64,000 nucleotides of DNA from Treponema sp. (GTDB taxonomy: Bacteria > Spirochaetota > Spirochaetia > Treponematales > Treponemataceae). The translations under genes and the position numbers were made by a program. The stretch spans positions 62,001 to 126,000 of the forward strand of contig JAGCDP010000030.1 of the NCBI GenBank assembly GCA_017651065.1, read 5' to 3'. The stretch's first letter is position 1, and each line of letters begins with the position of its first letter. The notes beneath the pieces are model-generated. The model saw only the letters and a program-made list of their open reading frames with translations. It had not been told where the DNA came from and searched no databases. This document shows, piece by piece, positions 42,771-50,213 of this stretch.

Positions 42771-43212
42771 TACTTAACAACTGCATTACAGCATTTAGTG
42801 GGAACAAATCAACACCGGAGGAAATAAAAACACCCACTTAACTACATAAATACAGTTTTGATGGGAAAATCTATTTAAAGGAGGACTGGAAAAGACCTAC
42901 TCAACAGCAGGAAATAGAAATTAGTGGGAACACTAAGATTCAGGAGGAGCAAAAAAGCCCCACTTAACAACAGAATACTCCGTTAAGTGGGAAACAAGGA
43001 ATTTCACAAGAGGAAAGTTTACCTACTTAACTACAAAAAACTACGTATGGTGGGTAACGCAAATTGTTATGGGAAAAAAAATATCCCACTTAACAACAGG
43101 ATATCCTGTTAAGTGGGTGCTAAAGACTCTCACAAGGAGAAAGCTTTCCTACTTATCTACAAAACACAACGTTAAGTGGGAACCGCGACAAAATCACTTT
43201 AGATGGGAGATT
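42771..43212 (+). repeat. Array of seven degenerate 63-bp hairpin units with GGA-rich linkers
   Basis: Units start at 42771, 42835, 42898, 42961, 43024, 43087 and 43150 (spacing 64, then 63 five times); a partial unit begins about 43195. Each has CCYACTTAAC and, about 13 bases later, a complementary GTTAAGTGGG (variants keep pairing through G-U), then a purine-rich stretch such as CGGAGGAAA, AAGGAGGAC, AGGAGGAGC, AGAGGAAAG or AAGGAGAAAG. The last linker contains the real ribosome-binding site (ATAAGGAGACAAAT) of the gene at 43235. All frames contain stops, so it is not coding. Function unknown; it accounts for the otherwise empty 42523-43234 interval. Confidence 0.8.
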
Positions 43213-43234
43213 CTCATTTTATAAGGAGACAAAT

Positions 43235-44092
43235 ATGAAATATGAACAAGTAAAACCAAACACCATTATTCCGCAGCTTGAAGAAAGACTTCTGGAATTA
43301 ATAGAAGCCCTTAAAAAACTGAATGAAATCGTTTCAAAACAAACTTCAGAAAACTACAATCTTAGAATCGCACAGAAGCACGGGCACCCGCAATACTATT
43401 ATGTTTCTAAAAACACTTACCCGGCAGGAACATATATCCCAAGAAACAAACAGGCCCTTGCACAAAAGCTGGCCCAGAGGGATTACAATGCAAAGGCAAT
43501 TGAACTTCTTCAAAAAGAAATTAAAGCAACAAAACACTATATTAAACAATCTGGCGCACACCAATCAAAAACACTCACCATTTCAAAAATCCAGGCGCTG
43601 TACAGCAAAATGTGCCCCGCCCGCCAGAAGCTCATCACACCGCTAACCCTTTCAGACGACCAGTACGCTGCCCAATGGAAAAAGGTCACCTGGCAGGGCC
43701 TGCCATTTGCCCCAGATTCTCCTGTCTACACCACCAACCAGGGAGAACGCGTCCGTTCAAAATCAGAAGTGCTCATAGCCAATGCGCTTGCACAATACAA
43801 AATCCCATACCGCTACGAGTACACTCTAACACTCCGCAAGCAGCACACCCGCGACACAACCCTCTACCCGGATTTCCTATGCCTTAACCTGCGTACCCGT
43901 CAGGAGTTTTTCTGGGAACACTTCGGCCTCATGGATTCCCCAGAATATGTAGCCAACGCAGTTTCAAAACTCAACCTCTACACCCAGAACAAAATCACCC
44001 CAGGGAAAAATCTTATCATCACCATGGAAACCCAAACAGAACCTCTAACGCCGTCGGTAATAGATCAAATGATAAATGATTTTTTGAAGTAA
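43235..44092 (+). CDS. Putative PD-(D/E)XK-type nuclease with coiled-coil N-terminus
   Basis: 285 residues. N-terminal coiled coil (about 1-110; EERLLELIEALKKLNEIVSK) containing HGHPQYYYVSKNTYPAGTYI. From about 145, a nuclease-like domain: VRSKSEVLIANALAQYKIPY with Glu after Lys-Ser, TLYPDFLCLN with Asp at about 213, and RQEFFWEHFGLMD with Glu at about 227, followed by KLNLYTQNKITPGKNLIITM. This E...D...ExH spacing fits PD-(D/E)XK endonuclease-like folds. The family resembles orphan proteins in gut Firmicutes and spirochaetes; substrate unknown. AAGGAG lies 8-9 bases before the ATG, in the last unit of the hairpin array. It is C-rich at the 3' end compared with neighbouring genes. Confidence 0.7.
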   Translation: MKYEQVKPNTIIPQLEERLLELIEALKKLNEIVSKQTSENYNLRIAQKHGHPQYYYVSKNTYPAGTYIPRNKQALAQKLAQRDYNAKAIELLQKEIKATKHYIKQSGAHQSKTLTISKIQALYSKMCPARQKLITPLTLSDDQYAAQWKKVTWQGLPFAPDSPVYTTNQGERVRSKSEVLIANALAQYKIPYRYEYTLTLRKQHTRDTTLYPDFLCLNLRTRQEFFWEHFGLMDSPEYVANAVSKLNLYTQNKITPGKNLIITMETQTEPLTPSVIDQMINDFLK

Positions 44093-44145
44093 AAGAAAAA
44101 ACGATTCGCTTTATGCATCCCCGCAAATGCAAATCATTATTTTTA

Positions 44146-44718
44146 TCAGCTATCCTTTCTACCTTTTTCAAACTCATTTACTAATTCATCATAGGCTTCT
44201 TTAGTTTCGAAGCATTCTTTTTTGAAGAAAAAATATCTTCCGTTGGTAAATTCAAAAATGTAGAATCGTTCGTTTTCGGATTTTGATATATAATCTTTTA
44301 GACTATACTTTGTAATTGTGCCTAAAGAAGAAGATTCAATGTAGCCATCTTTTATTTCGGTTATGACTTCATATGTTTCATCCAGATTGTATTTTTGGCG
44401 GATAGTTGCATAATATTTTTTCATGTTTTTTATCATACGAGATTTGTAATTTCGTTTTAAAAATATAATTGCGAATAATGCGCGAATACAATAAATAATA
44501 CCCAAAAACAAAAGAAAAATATCTAAAAATGCAAAATCTGAATTATTTGTTTTCAAAAAGCTTGTTCCAAATATTATCATGATAATTCCAAGTGCAAGAA
44601 CGGCAAACCACATGATTCTTGCCTTGAACAGTTTTTTCTTTATCATACCGGTTAAATTGTATGACTCAAGACCAATATCAATACTATCTTGTTCTGAAAT
44701 TTCTTCTCTTATCTGCAT
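44146..44718 (-). CDS. Two-TM membrane protein of unknown function
   Basis: 190 residues. Cytoplasmic N-terminus (MQIREEISEQDSIDIGLESY), two TM segments (about 34-54 and 64-90, WFAVLALGIIMIIFGTSFL and FLDIFLLFLGIIYCIRALFA), then a cytoplasmic domain of about 95 residues with TYEVITEIKDGYIESSSLGT and ERFYIFEFTNGRYFFFKKEC, reminiscent of YcxB-like domains. GGGGG precedes the ATG. It lies 14 bases downstream of the PstS-like gene on the same strand. Confidence 0.6.
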   Translation of the reverse strand: MQIREEISEQDSIDIGLESYNLTGMIKKKLFKARIMWFAVLALGIIMIIFGTSFLKTNNSDFAFLDIFLLFLGIIYCIRALFAIIFLKRNYKSRMIKNMKKYYATIRQKYNLDETYEVITEIKDGYIESSSLGTITKYSLKDYISKSENERFYIFEFTNGRYFFFKKECFETKEAYDELVNEFEKGRKDS

Positions 44719-44732
44719 AAAAACCCCCGAAA

Positions 44733-45701
44733 TTAATTAACACTTATATACGAACTCTCTTCAACAATCCGCTGCCCCTGCTCACTCAAAATATACGAAA
44801 TTACCTTTTGAATGTCCACACGCTCGGAATCTGATTTGCGATAGATTGCATAAAAGTTTGAAACTACAGGATATGTGTGATTGCGGATATTTTCTTTGCT
44901 TGGGTAAACTCCGTTCAAGGCGAGCAGCCTTATGTTTTTTGAAGCAACAATTCCATCTACATAATAGCGGAAAGAATAACCAAGCGTTCGGCCTGCATAA
45001 ATGGAGTTAGCCGGTTTAATTTCCAGGCCTTTCATAAATGAAAGCATTGCTGTCTGGCTGCCGCTTCCTTCGGGACGGGTGATGGCAGAAATCGGGGAGT
45101 TGTCGCCGCCTACTTCTGACCAGTTTTTTATTTTTCCGGAATAAATATCGCGGACCTGTTCCACTGTAAGACTTTGTACAGGGTTTGAATCATTTACCAG
45201 AAAAACAAACGCCTCAAAACCAATTGGCACAAGAACAAGTTCAACACCATTTTGCTCCGCGTATTCAAGCTGCTTTTGTGAAGGGCTGGCACAAAAAATA
45301 ATATCTGCAGTACCGTTGACAATTGCTTTAAAAGCACCGCCGGTGTTTCTTTTTTGCAGAAGACTCGTCTCCCCAAAATCAGACCCGTCAAAACTACAAG
45401 TCCCCTCAGGATACATTGCATTAAAAAACGCAGAATAAACAGGATAAAGTGCAGTTGCTCCGTCCAGCACAGGCATAACATCACCTGGCGCAAAACGATA
45501 TTCTTCAGCTGCACGCACTTTTGCAATCTTAGAACCTTCATCAAACGGCAGGAAATCCTGGAGCACAATAGACTTTTCCTGCATTTCTTTACCAAAGGGA
45601 TTTATGAGACGACGGGTAAAATGCAGATAAACAAAGGCATCAAAAAGAATAAAGGGAAGAGCGCAAAGAAGGCAAATCAGGACACAGGTTGAACGCTTCA
45701 T
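44733..45701 (-). CDS. PstS-like substrate-binding protein with N-terminal membrane anchor
   Basis: 322 residues from the ATG at 45699-45701; an upstream in-frame extension to 45836 runs antisense-like through the small gene before it. N-terminal anchor VLICLLCALPFILFDAFVYL. The body is a type II periplasmic-binding fold: PVLDGATALYPVYSAFFNA, TADIIFCASPSQKQLEYAEQ, LTVEQVRDIYSGKIKNWSEV and ITRPEGSGSQTAMLSFMKGL are hallmark PstS segments. No pstCAB transporter genes follow, so it may be a sensor or a solitary phosphate-binding protein. It stands after two small membrane genes. Confidence 0.85.
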   Translation of the reverse strand: MKRSTCVLICLLCALPFILFDAFVYLHFTRRLINPFGKEMQEKSIVLQDFLPFDEGSKIAKVRAAEEYRFAPGDVMPVLDGATALYPVYSAFFNAMYPEGTCSFDGSDFGETSLLQKRNTGGAFKAIVNGTADIIFCASPSQKQLEYAEQNGVELVLVPIGFEAFVFLVNDSNPVQSLTVEQVRDIYSGKIKNWSEVGGDNSPISAITRPEGSGSQTAMLSFMKGLEIKPANSIYAGRTLGYSFRYYVDGIVASKNIRLLALNGVYPSKENIRNHTYPVVSNFYAIYRKSDSERVDIQKVISYILSEQGQRIVEESSYISVN

Positions 45702-45711
45702 AATCACCTGC

Positions 45712-45846
45712 CTACAACTTTTCGTTTGAAATAAAAGCTGTAAGAGAACTTGTTTTATACAGATGCCAGGTATAAACTGCCAGCGCGCAGGAAGATGCCA
45801 AACCAAGACCAATAATAATACACAAAGCAAGTACAAATTTTTTCAT
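45712..45846 (-). CDS. Small single-TM protein (44 residues)
   Basis: ATG at 45844-45846, stop at 45712. MKKFVLALCIIIGLGLASSC starts it: a basic end and one TM helix, then TWHLYKTSSLTAF and a short tail. It begins 3 bases after the 75-residue gene stop and ends 10 bases before the PstS-like start, so spacing supports a real gene in a tight operon. The Shine-Dalgarno is weak. The Cys after LASS could be a lipobox. No homologue recognised. Confidence 0.5.
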   Translation of the reverse strand: MKKFVLALCIIIGLGLASSCALAVYTWHLYKTSSLTAFISNEKL

Positions 45847-45849
45847 AAA

Positions 45850-46077
45850 CTACATACCATTTATAGCTAAGCTGGCTGCGAGAATAAAAAGAAAAACAAT
45901 AGCGGCAATAACAAAAGCCACATAAATACAAGAGATAACAAGAAGGATAATCCAGGGTACACGAGCTCCCTCTGCACCCTCTTTAATATTTCTGAGCTTA
46001 TTAATTGAAATACAAATTCCGCCAAAACTGCCTGCAGTGAGCATAATTGCTATTAATAAAAAAGCGAGTATTTCCAT
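45850..46077 (-). CDS. Small two-TM membrane protein (75 residues)
   Basis: MEILAFLLIAIMLTAGSFGG (TM1), a charged loop KLRNIKEGAEGARVP, and TM2 WIILLVISCIYVAFVIAAIV. AAGGAG lies 6 bases before the ATG. It lies between the acyltransferase (9-base gap) and the 44-residue gene. Function unknown. Confidence 0.6.
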   Translation of the reverse strand: MEILAFLLIAIMLTAGSFGGICISINKLRNIKEGAEGARVPWIILLVISCIYVAFVIAAIVFLFILAASLAINGM

Positions 46078-46086
46078 ACCACTCCT

Positions 46087-47424
46087 TTACATATAATACT
46101 TTTCTTTATCATCCGGCTTGTCGTCTTCGTAGATCCACTGCTGCTGCGGGATGTTGTTTTGCCATACACCACCAGCTAAGCGGTGACATTCCTCAATTGC
46201 CATGAGCCACTTTGTGATAACCTTGTGTTCTGGCTGGAACTCGTAGTAGATGCCGTTAAAGAAGCCGCCGAAGTATGAAGAGTCTGTAGACATTACCATG
46301 GAAATGAGCGCGTTTGTCGGACAGTGAATCTCGAAAGGCTCGCCTGTTGCAGTTTTAGTGCCCACAAAAGAGAACTCCTTGCGGGTGAGCTTCATCACGC
46401 CTTCGCCAAAGATTTCTGCAGTAACAGTTTTATCTACGTAGTGATCTGTAGGTTCTGTACCAATCTTTACTTTTTCTTCAATGCAGAAGTCAGGGTTGTC
46501 ACGAATCATTCTGTAGACCCAGCGGCGCTGCAACTCGTACCATACTCGCATATTTTTTGGAACAACGCATTCAGGACTGTCAGGAATCAAATCGTAATAT
46601 TCGTTGATTGTAACTCCGTTACCGCAGCTAGTACACTTAAACTTGTTGCCTTCGCCGTGCATGCTGAGTTCGTTGTGGCATTTTGGACACCAGAACAAAT
46701 GTTCTTCAAGCTTTACTGCAACAGTGTCATTGCCTGCAAACTTTACGCGGGCTTCTTTGTTCCATTCAAAGTCATCGTTCCAGATTGACTCAGAAACGGC
46801 AGCTTCGATCTGCTCAGGTGTAAGACTCGGGTCCTTTACCTGCTCTGCTGAATAAAGCTGATTAACTGTGATAATAACTTTTCCCGGACGGTTAGCGATA
46901 TTCCACTGAGTGTTAGACATGTAGCCACCGGTGATTTTTGTTGTATAAACTGGAACTCCAAGCTTTTTAACGAGCTTACCTGTTCCTGGAGTTATAGGCT
47001 GATTAGTTCCGGAAATACTAGATTTTCCTTCAGGGAACAAAAGCACGCTTCCGCCGGCCTTAATAATCTGAACAATCTCTTTAATACAGTGAAAGTCAGA
47101 AACAAAATTCTTTTTTGGAATAACCCTGCAGATTTTAAAGATTGCATGCATATGAGCGCGGTGGAACTCAATATTTGAAGCAACAAAGTTCATTGGCTTT
47201 TTGATTGCCATACCAATATATTCCCAGTCGCATCGAGAGCTGTGATTGCTGAAAACAAGACAAGGTCCCTTGTACTTATTGATGTTACTGTTATCGACAA
47301 CATGCACATTCATAGGCTTAGCCTGTGACCCGGCAACAACAGTTCTCATTATAAAAAATATAAAAGGATTGATTGGTTTTCCTTTTTTGCTTTCAAGGTA
47401 TTTATCAATATTAAGTTCTGCCAT
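46087..47424 (-). CDS. PlsC-type acyltransferase with zinc ribbon
   Basis: 445 residues from the second Met at 47424, because GGAGCG precedes it by 5-6 bases. PlsC motifs: NHSSRCDW (His61-x4-Asp66), FPEGKSSISG and PVYTTKITGGYM region. After the acyltransferase domain a CxxC...CxxC zinc ribbon (WCPKCHNEL ... KCTSCGNG) and a C-terminal domain of about 170 residues follow; such an extension is unusual for PlsC. It probably acylates 1-acyl-glycerol-3-phosphate or a related lipid at the membrane. Confidence 0.85.
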   Translation of the reverse strand: MAELNIDKYLESKKGKPINPFIFFIMRTVVAGSQAKPMNVHVVDNSNINKYKGPCLVFSNHSSRCDWEYIGMAIKKPMNFVASNIEFHRAHMHAIFKICRVIPKKNFVSDFHCIKEIVQIIKAGGSVLLFPEGKSSISGTNQPITPGTGKLVKKLGVPVYTTKITGGYMSNTQWNIANRPGKVIITVNQLYSAEQVKDPSLTPEQIEAAVSESIWNDDFEWNKEARVKFAGNDTVAVKLEEHLFWCPKCHNELSMHGEGNKFKCTSCGNGVTINEYYDLIPDSPECVVPKNMRVWYELQRRWVYRMIRDNPDFCIEEKVKIGTEPTDHYVDKTVTAEIFGEGVMKLTRKEFSFVGTKTATGEPFEIHCPTNALISMVMSTDSSYFGGFFNGIYYEFQPEHKVITKWLMAIEECHRLAGGVWQNNIPQQQWIYEDDKPDDKEKYYM

Positions 47425-47459
47425 AGTACGCTCCATAAAAAAGGATTTGTATAAAAAGG

Positions 47460-47517
47460 CCCTTCGACAAGCTCAGGGACCCCACTATTGAACGCGGTCC
47501 CTGAGCCCGTCGAAGGG
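47460..47517. repeat. Family A repeat, inverted pair
   Basis: CCCTTCGACAAGCTCAGGGA...(47460-47481) and GGTCCCTGAGCCCGTCGAAG...(47496-47517) form a 22-bp stem with a 14-base loop between the acyltransferase and the AGCS gene. It may act as a terminator for the AGCS gene. Confidence 0.85.
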
Positions 47518-47537
47518 CTGTTATGATTCAGTTATTC

Positions 47538-48971
47538 CTACTGAAGTTTTGGATACTTTTCGAAGTATGTCTTTGTTTCTTTAGCAACAATACCTGCAAG
47601 TACAATCAAAGCAATACAGTTAGGAATTGCCATCAAACCGTTGAAGATATCGGCGATGTCGAATACTGTTGTTACTGTGAAGTAAGGTCCGATTGCAACA
47701 GCTACGATGTAAAGAATACGGTAAACCATTACAACCTTCATGTTACCCTTTGTTACATATTCAAGACACTTTTCTGAGTAGTAGTCCCAGCCAAGAATTG
47801 TTGTGAATGCAAAGAATGCAAGACAAAGCATAAGGAGGAACTGGATAGAAACACCGTCACCACCAAGATCCCAAGAAAGAGCATTTGCTGTAAGTTCAAC
47901 ACCTGCCCATCCGCTTGCTTCACACTTTGCAAAGAATTCAGGATTTGTCATAGCAAGGATAATTGCAAGACCAGTCATTGTACAAACGATAAGAGTATCG
48001 ATTACAGTACCAGTCATGTTTACAAGACCCTGTTCTACTGGTTCATCTGTCTGAACTGGAGCAGCAGCGATTGGAGCAGAACCAAGACCAGCCTCGTTAG
48101 AGAAGATACCACGAGCGATACCCTTACGCATAGAATCAAGAACCTGCTTCATAACCCAACCTGCAGCACCACCAGCCATAGCCTTCCAACCGAATGCAGA
48201 CTTAAAGATAAGTACGAATGCAGCTGGAATCTTTGTAGCGTTCATGATGATTACAGAAACACCAAGGAATACATATACGATTGCCATTGCAGGAACAACC
48301 TTTTCGGCAACCTTAGAGATTCTCTTAAGACCACCAATGATTACAAGTGCAGCACAGAGTGTTACGATAATACCACCGATTACTGTAGCCCAAGAATATT
48401 CATTTCCCTTGAATACAAATGCTGTACCAGAATTACTGAATGCCATATTTACGGCAGAAGTAATACCGTTTACCTGAGTCATTGTACCAATACCCATAAG
48501 ACCGGCAAGTGCTCCGAATACAGCAAACAAAACTGCGAGCCACTTCCACTTAGCACCCATACCTTTTTCGATTGTATAGAAAGGTCCACCAAGAACGTGA
48601 CCGTCTTCTTTTACTTCACGATATTTGATAGCGAGCATACATTCTGCATACTTTGTAGCAGTACCAAGAATTGCAGCAATCCACATCCAGAAAAGAGCAC
48701 CAGGTCCACCGGCAGCAATAGCAGTTCCTACACCGACAATGTTTCCTGTACCGATTGTAGCAGAAAGTGCAGTACAAAGAGCAGCAAATCCAGAAAGCTC
48801 ACCCTGTCCTTCGTTTTTCTTGAAGATACCCTTGAAGGCTCTTCCCAGCTTTGTAAATTGAATACCTCTTGCAGCAATTGTCATGATCAAACCAGTTGCA
48901 AGAATAAGAACGATTGTTGGAATACCCCAAACAACGTCATCAATTTTTGTAACAATTTCACTAAATGACAT
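47538..48971 (-). CDS. Sodium:alanine symporter (AGCS family)
   Basis: 477 residues from the ATG at 48969-48971 (AAGGACAT upstream). About eleven TM segments; AGCS signatures include GTGNIVGVGTAIAAGGPGAL, FWMWIAAILGTATKYAECML and IFSNEAGLGSAPIAAA. It imports alanine or glycine with Na+. Homologues are present in other treponemes. Confidence 0.95.
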   Translation of the reverse strand: MSFSEIVTKIDDVVWGIPTIVLILATGLIMTIAARGIQFTKLGRAFKGIFKKNEGQGELSGFAALCTALSATIGTGNIVGVGTAIAAGGPGALFWMWIAAILGTATKYAECMLAIKYREVKEDGHVLGGPFYTIEKGMGAKWKWLAVLFAVFGALAGLMGIGTMTQVNGITSAVNMAFSNSGTAFVFKGNEYSWATVIGGIIVTLCAALVIIGGLKRISKVAEKVVPAMAIVYVFLGVSVIIMNATKIPAAFVLIFKSAFGWKAMAGGAAGWVMKQVLDSMRKGIARGIFSNEAGLGSAPIAAAPVQTDEPVEQGLVNMTGTVIDTLIVCTMTGLAIILAMTNPEFFAKCEASGWAGVELTANALSWDLGGDGVSIQFLLMLCLAFFAFTTILGWDYYSEKCLEYVTKGNMKVVMVYRILYIVAVAIGPYFTVTTVFDIADIFNGLMAIPNCIALIVLAGIVAKETKTYFEKYPKLQ

Positions 48972-49142
48972 TTTTATGTCCTTGTTAAATAGAATAAAAA
49001 GATCTCCGTAGTAGAGCACATCACCGGTTTGTGAAGTAACTCACATATTACTATTCAGAGAATCATCAGAAACAAAGCACGTTGTTACTGATAACAGTAA
49101 TATTTTACCATAGAAAGTGAATTTTAACAATAAAAAGGATGG

Positions 49143-49171
49143 TTGACATCGACTACCTTTTTTGGTATATT
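49143..49171 (+). promoter_or_regulatory. Promoter of tRNA-Cys
   Basis: TTGACA (49143-49148), 17-base spacer, TATATT (49166-49171), 12 bases before the mature tRNA start: a near-consensus sigma-70 promoter. Confidence 0.75.
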
Positions 49172-49183
49172 GAACAAACCAAC

Positions 49184-49255
49184 GGAGTGGTACCCAAGCG
49201 GTAAGGGACTGGTCTGCAAAACCATCATTGGTAGGTTCGACTCCTATCCACTCCT
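49184..49255 (+). tRNA. tRNA-Cys (GCA)
   Basis: 72 bases. Acceptor GGAGTGG pairs with CCACTCC, with discriminator T as is usual for tRNA-Cys. Anticodon arm TGGTCTGCAAAACCA with GCA; T arm TAGGTTCGACTCCTA. A terminator hairpin follows 8 bases later. Confidence 0.96.
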
Positions 49256-49263
49256 TAGCACAG

Positions 49264-49296
49264 AGGGCTGTCTTATTTAAGGCAGCCCTTTGTTTT
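49264..49296 (+). terminator. Rho-independent terminator of tRNA-Cys
   Basis: AGGGCTGTCTT pairs with AAGGCAGCCCT (one G-U) around ATTT, followed by TTGTTTT. Confidence 0.85.
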
Positions 49297-49336
49297 CCAT
49301 CCCGTAGAAGCTAAGCTCCGGGGTGATTATATATAT

Positions 49337-49368
49337 GGGCTGACTCTTTTGGGTCAGTCCTTTTTTTT
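49337..49368 (+). terminator. Second terminator hairpin, reaching into the convergent gene end
   Basis: GGGCTGACTC (49337-49346) pairs with GGGTCAGTCC (49351-49360) including two G-U pairs, then eight T. On the plus strand it backs up the tRNA-Cys terminator; its right arm covers the stop codon of the 103-residue protein. Confidence 0.6.
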
Positions 49369-49665
49369 AGGAAACAGCTCCTGCATGCCGACCCAGCTGG
49401 CTATGACACCACAGCCACACAAAAAGATAGTCGGAACTAATTCAAAGTGAATAAAGATACACAAAACAGGAATCAGAATTGAAGCAACAAAAATTGCAAC
49501 CTCGCGCACCCAGAAGGATTTTTCACGGTCTTTAAAAGCTTCACTTCCCTGCTTTTTTGCCCGGATTAAAACTACAACAAGAATTACAGCAATTAAAAAC
49601 AAGGCTGCCCCTGCAATGATACCATTTACTAAAAGAGTTGTTTCACCACTTACTTTTACGGCCAT
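49354..49665 (-). CDS. Small membrane protein of unknown function
   Basis: 103 residues. TM1 about 12-33 (NGIIAGAALFLIAVILVVVL), basic loop RAKKQGSEAFKDREKSFWV, TM2 and a possible TM3 (IFVASILIPVLCIFIHF, TIFLCGCGVIASWVGM). The start codon overlaps the stop of the Nudix gene (TAATG). Function unknown. Confidence 0.6.
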   Translation of the reverse strand: MAVKVSGETTLLVNGIIAGAALFLIAVILVVVLIRAKKQGSEAFKDREKSFWVREVAIFVASILIPVLCIFIHFELVPTIFLCGCGVIASWVGMQELFPKKKD

Positions 49666-50213
49666 TATTTTACCTCCAGAAATTTAAGCAGAGTTTTATG
49701 CGCACTTGTAAAAGCAAGCGGCAATGCTTCTACCTCTTCTACCGAAGAAATATGTCTTACTTCAAAACCAACAACTTCACTTTCTTCACGCCTGAGTGTT
49801 TTTACAAAATCATCCATATCTTTAAATTCTTCAGGAAGCTTTGCTGTAAAAAAGAGGTCGCAGGTTTTATATTCGATATTTTTATACACATAAGTATTCG
49901 GGAAAGAACAAAGAAATTTGCCTTCTTTTATCTGAGCGCCCATTTCTTCACGGCATTCACGAACAACAGCATCTTCAGCACTTTCATCGGGATCTACAAA
50001 ACCGCCGGGCAGACATAAAAAGCCTTTGCGTGGTTCTTTAGCACGGACTTCAAAAAGCACATTGTCATAATTATCATAAAGAACAATTCCTACAGCAGCA
50101 GCAACATTGCAGTAAAGGTCAAAACCACAGTCAGGACAGAACCACTTTTTTCCGTTACACCATTTTATATTTTTACTGCCGCACTTAGGGCACAGTTCAA
50201 ATTTATTTTCCAT
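49665..50213 (-). CDS. Zinc-ribbon Nudix hydrolase
   Basis: 182 residues. N-terminal zinc ribbon Cys8, Cys11, Cys26, Cys29, then a Nudix box starting at Gly71: GFVDPDESAEDAVVRECREE-M-G, matching G-x5-E-x7-REUxEExGU. The layout resembles NudC-like NADH pyrophosphatases but lacks the NudC SQPWPFPxS motif, so the substrate is open. It overlaps the ECF gene by 11 bases and the next small gene by one base. Confidence 0.85.
   Translation of the reverse strand: MENKFELCPKCGSKNIKWCNGKKWFCPDCGFDLYCNVAAAVGIVLYDNYDNVLFEVRAKEPRKGFLCLPGGFVDPDESAEDAVVRECREEMGAQIKEGKFLCSFPNTYVYKNIEYKTCDLFFTAKLPEEFKDMDDFVKTLRREESEVVGFEVRHISSVEEVEALPLAFTSAHKTLLKFLEVK

Noticed and set aside
42771..43212. CRISPR array
   Set aside because: Units are contiguous, degenerate over their whole length, have no unique spacers, and no cas gene is present.
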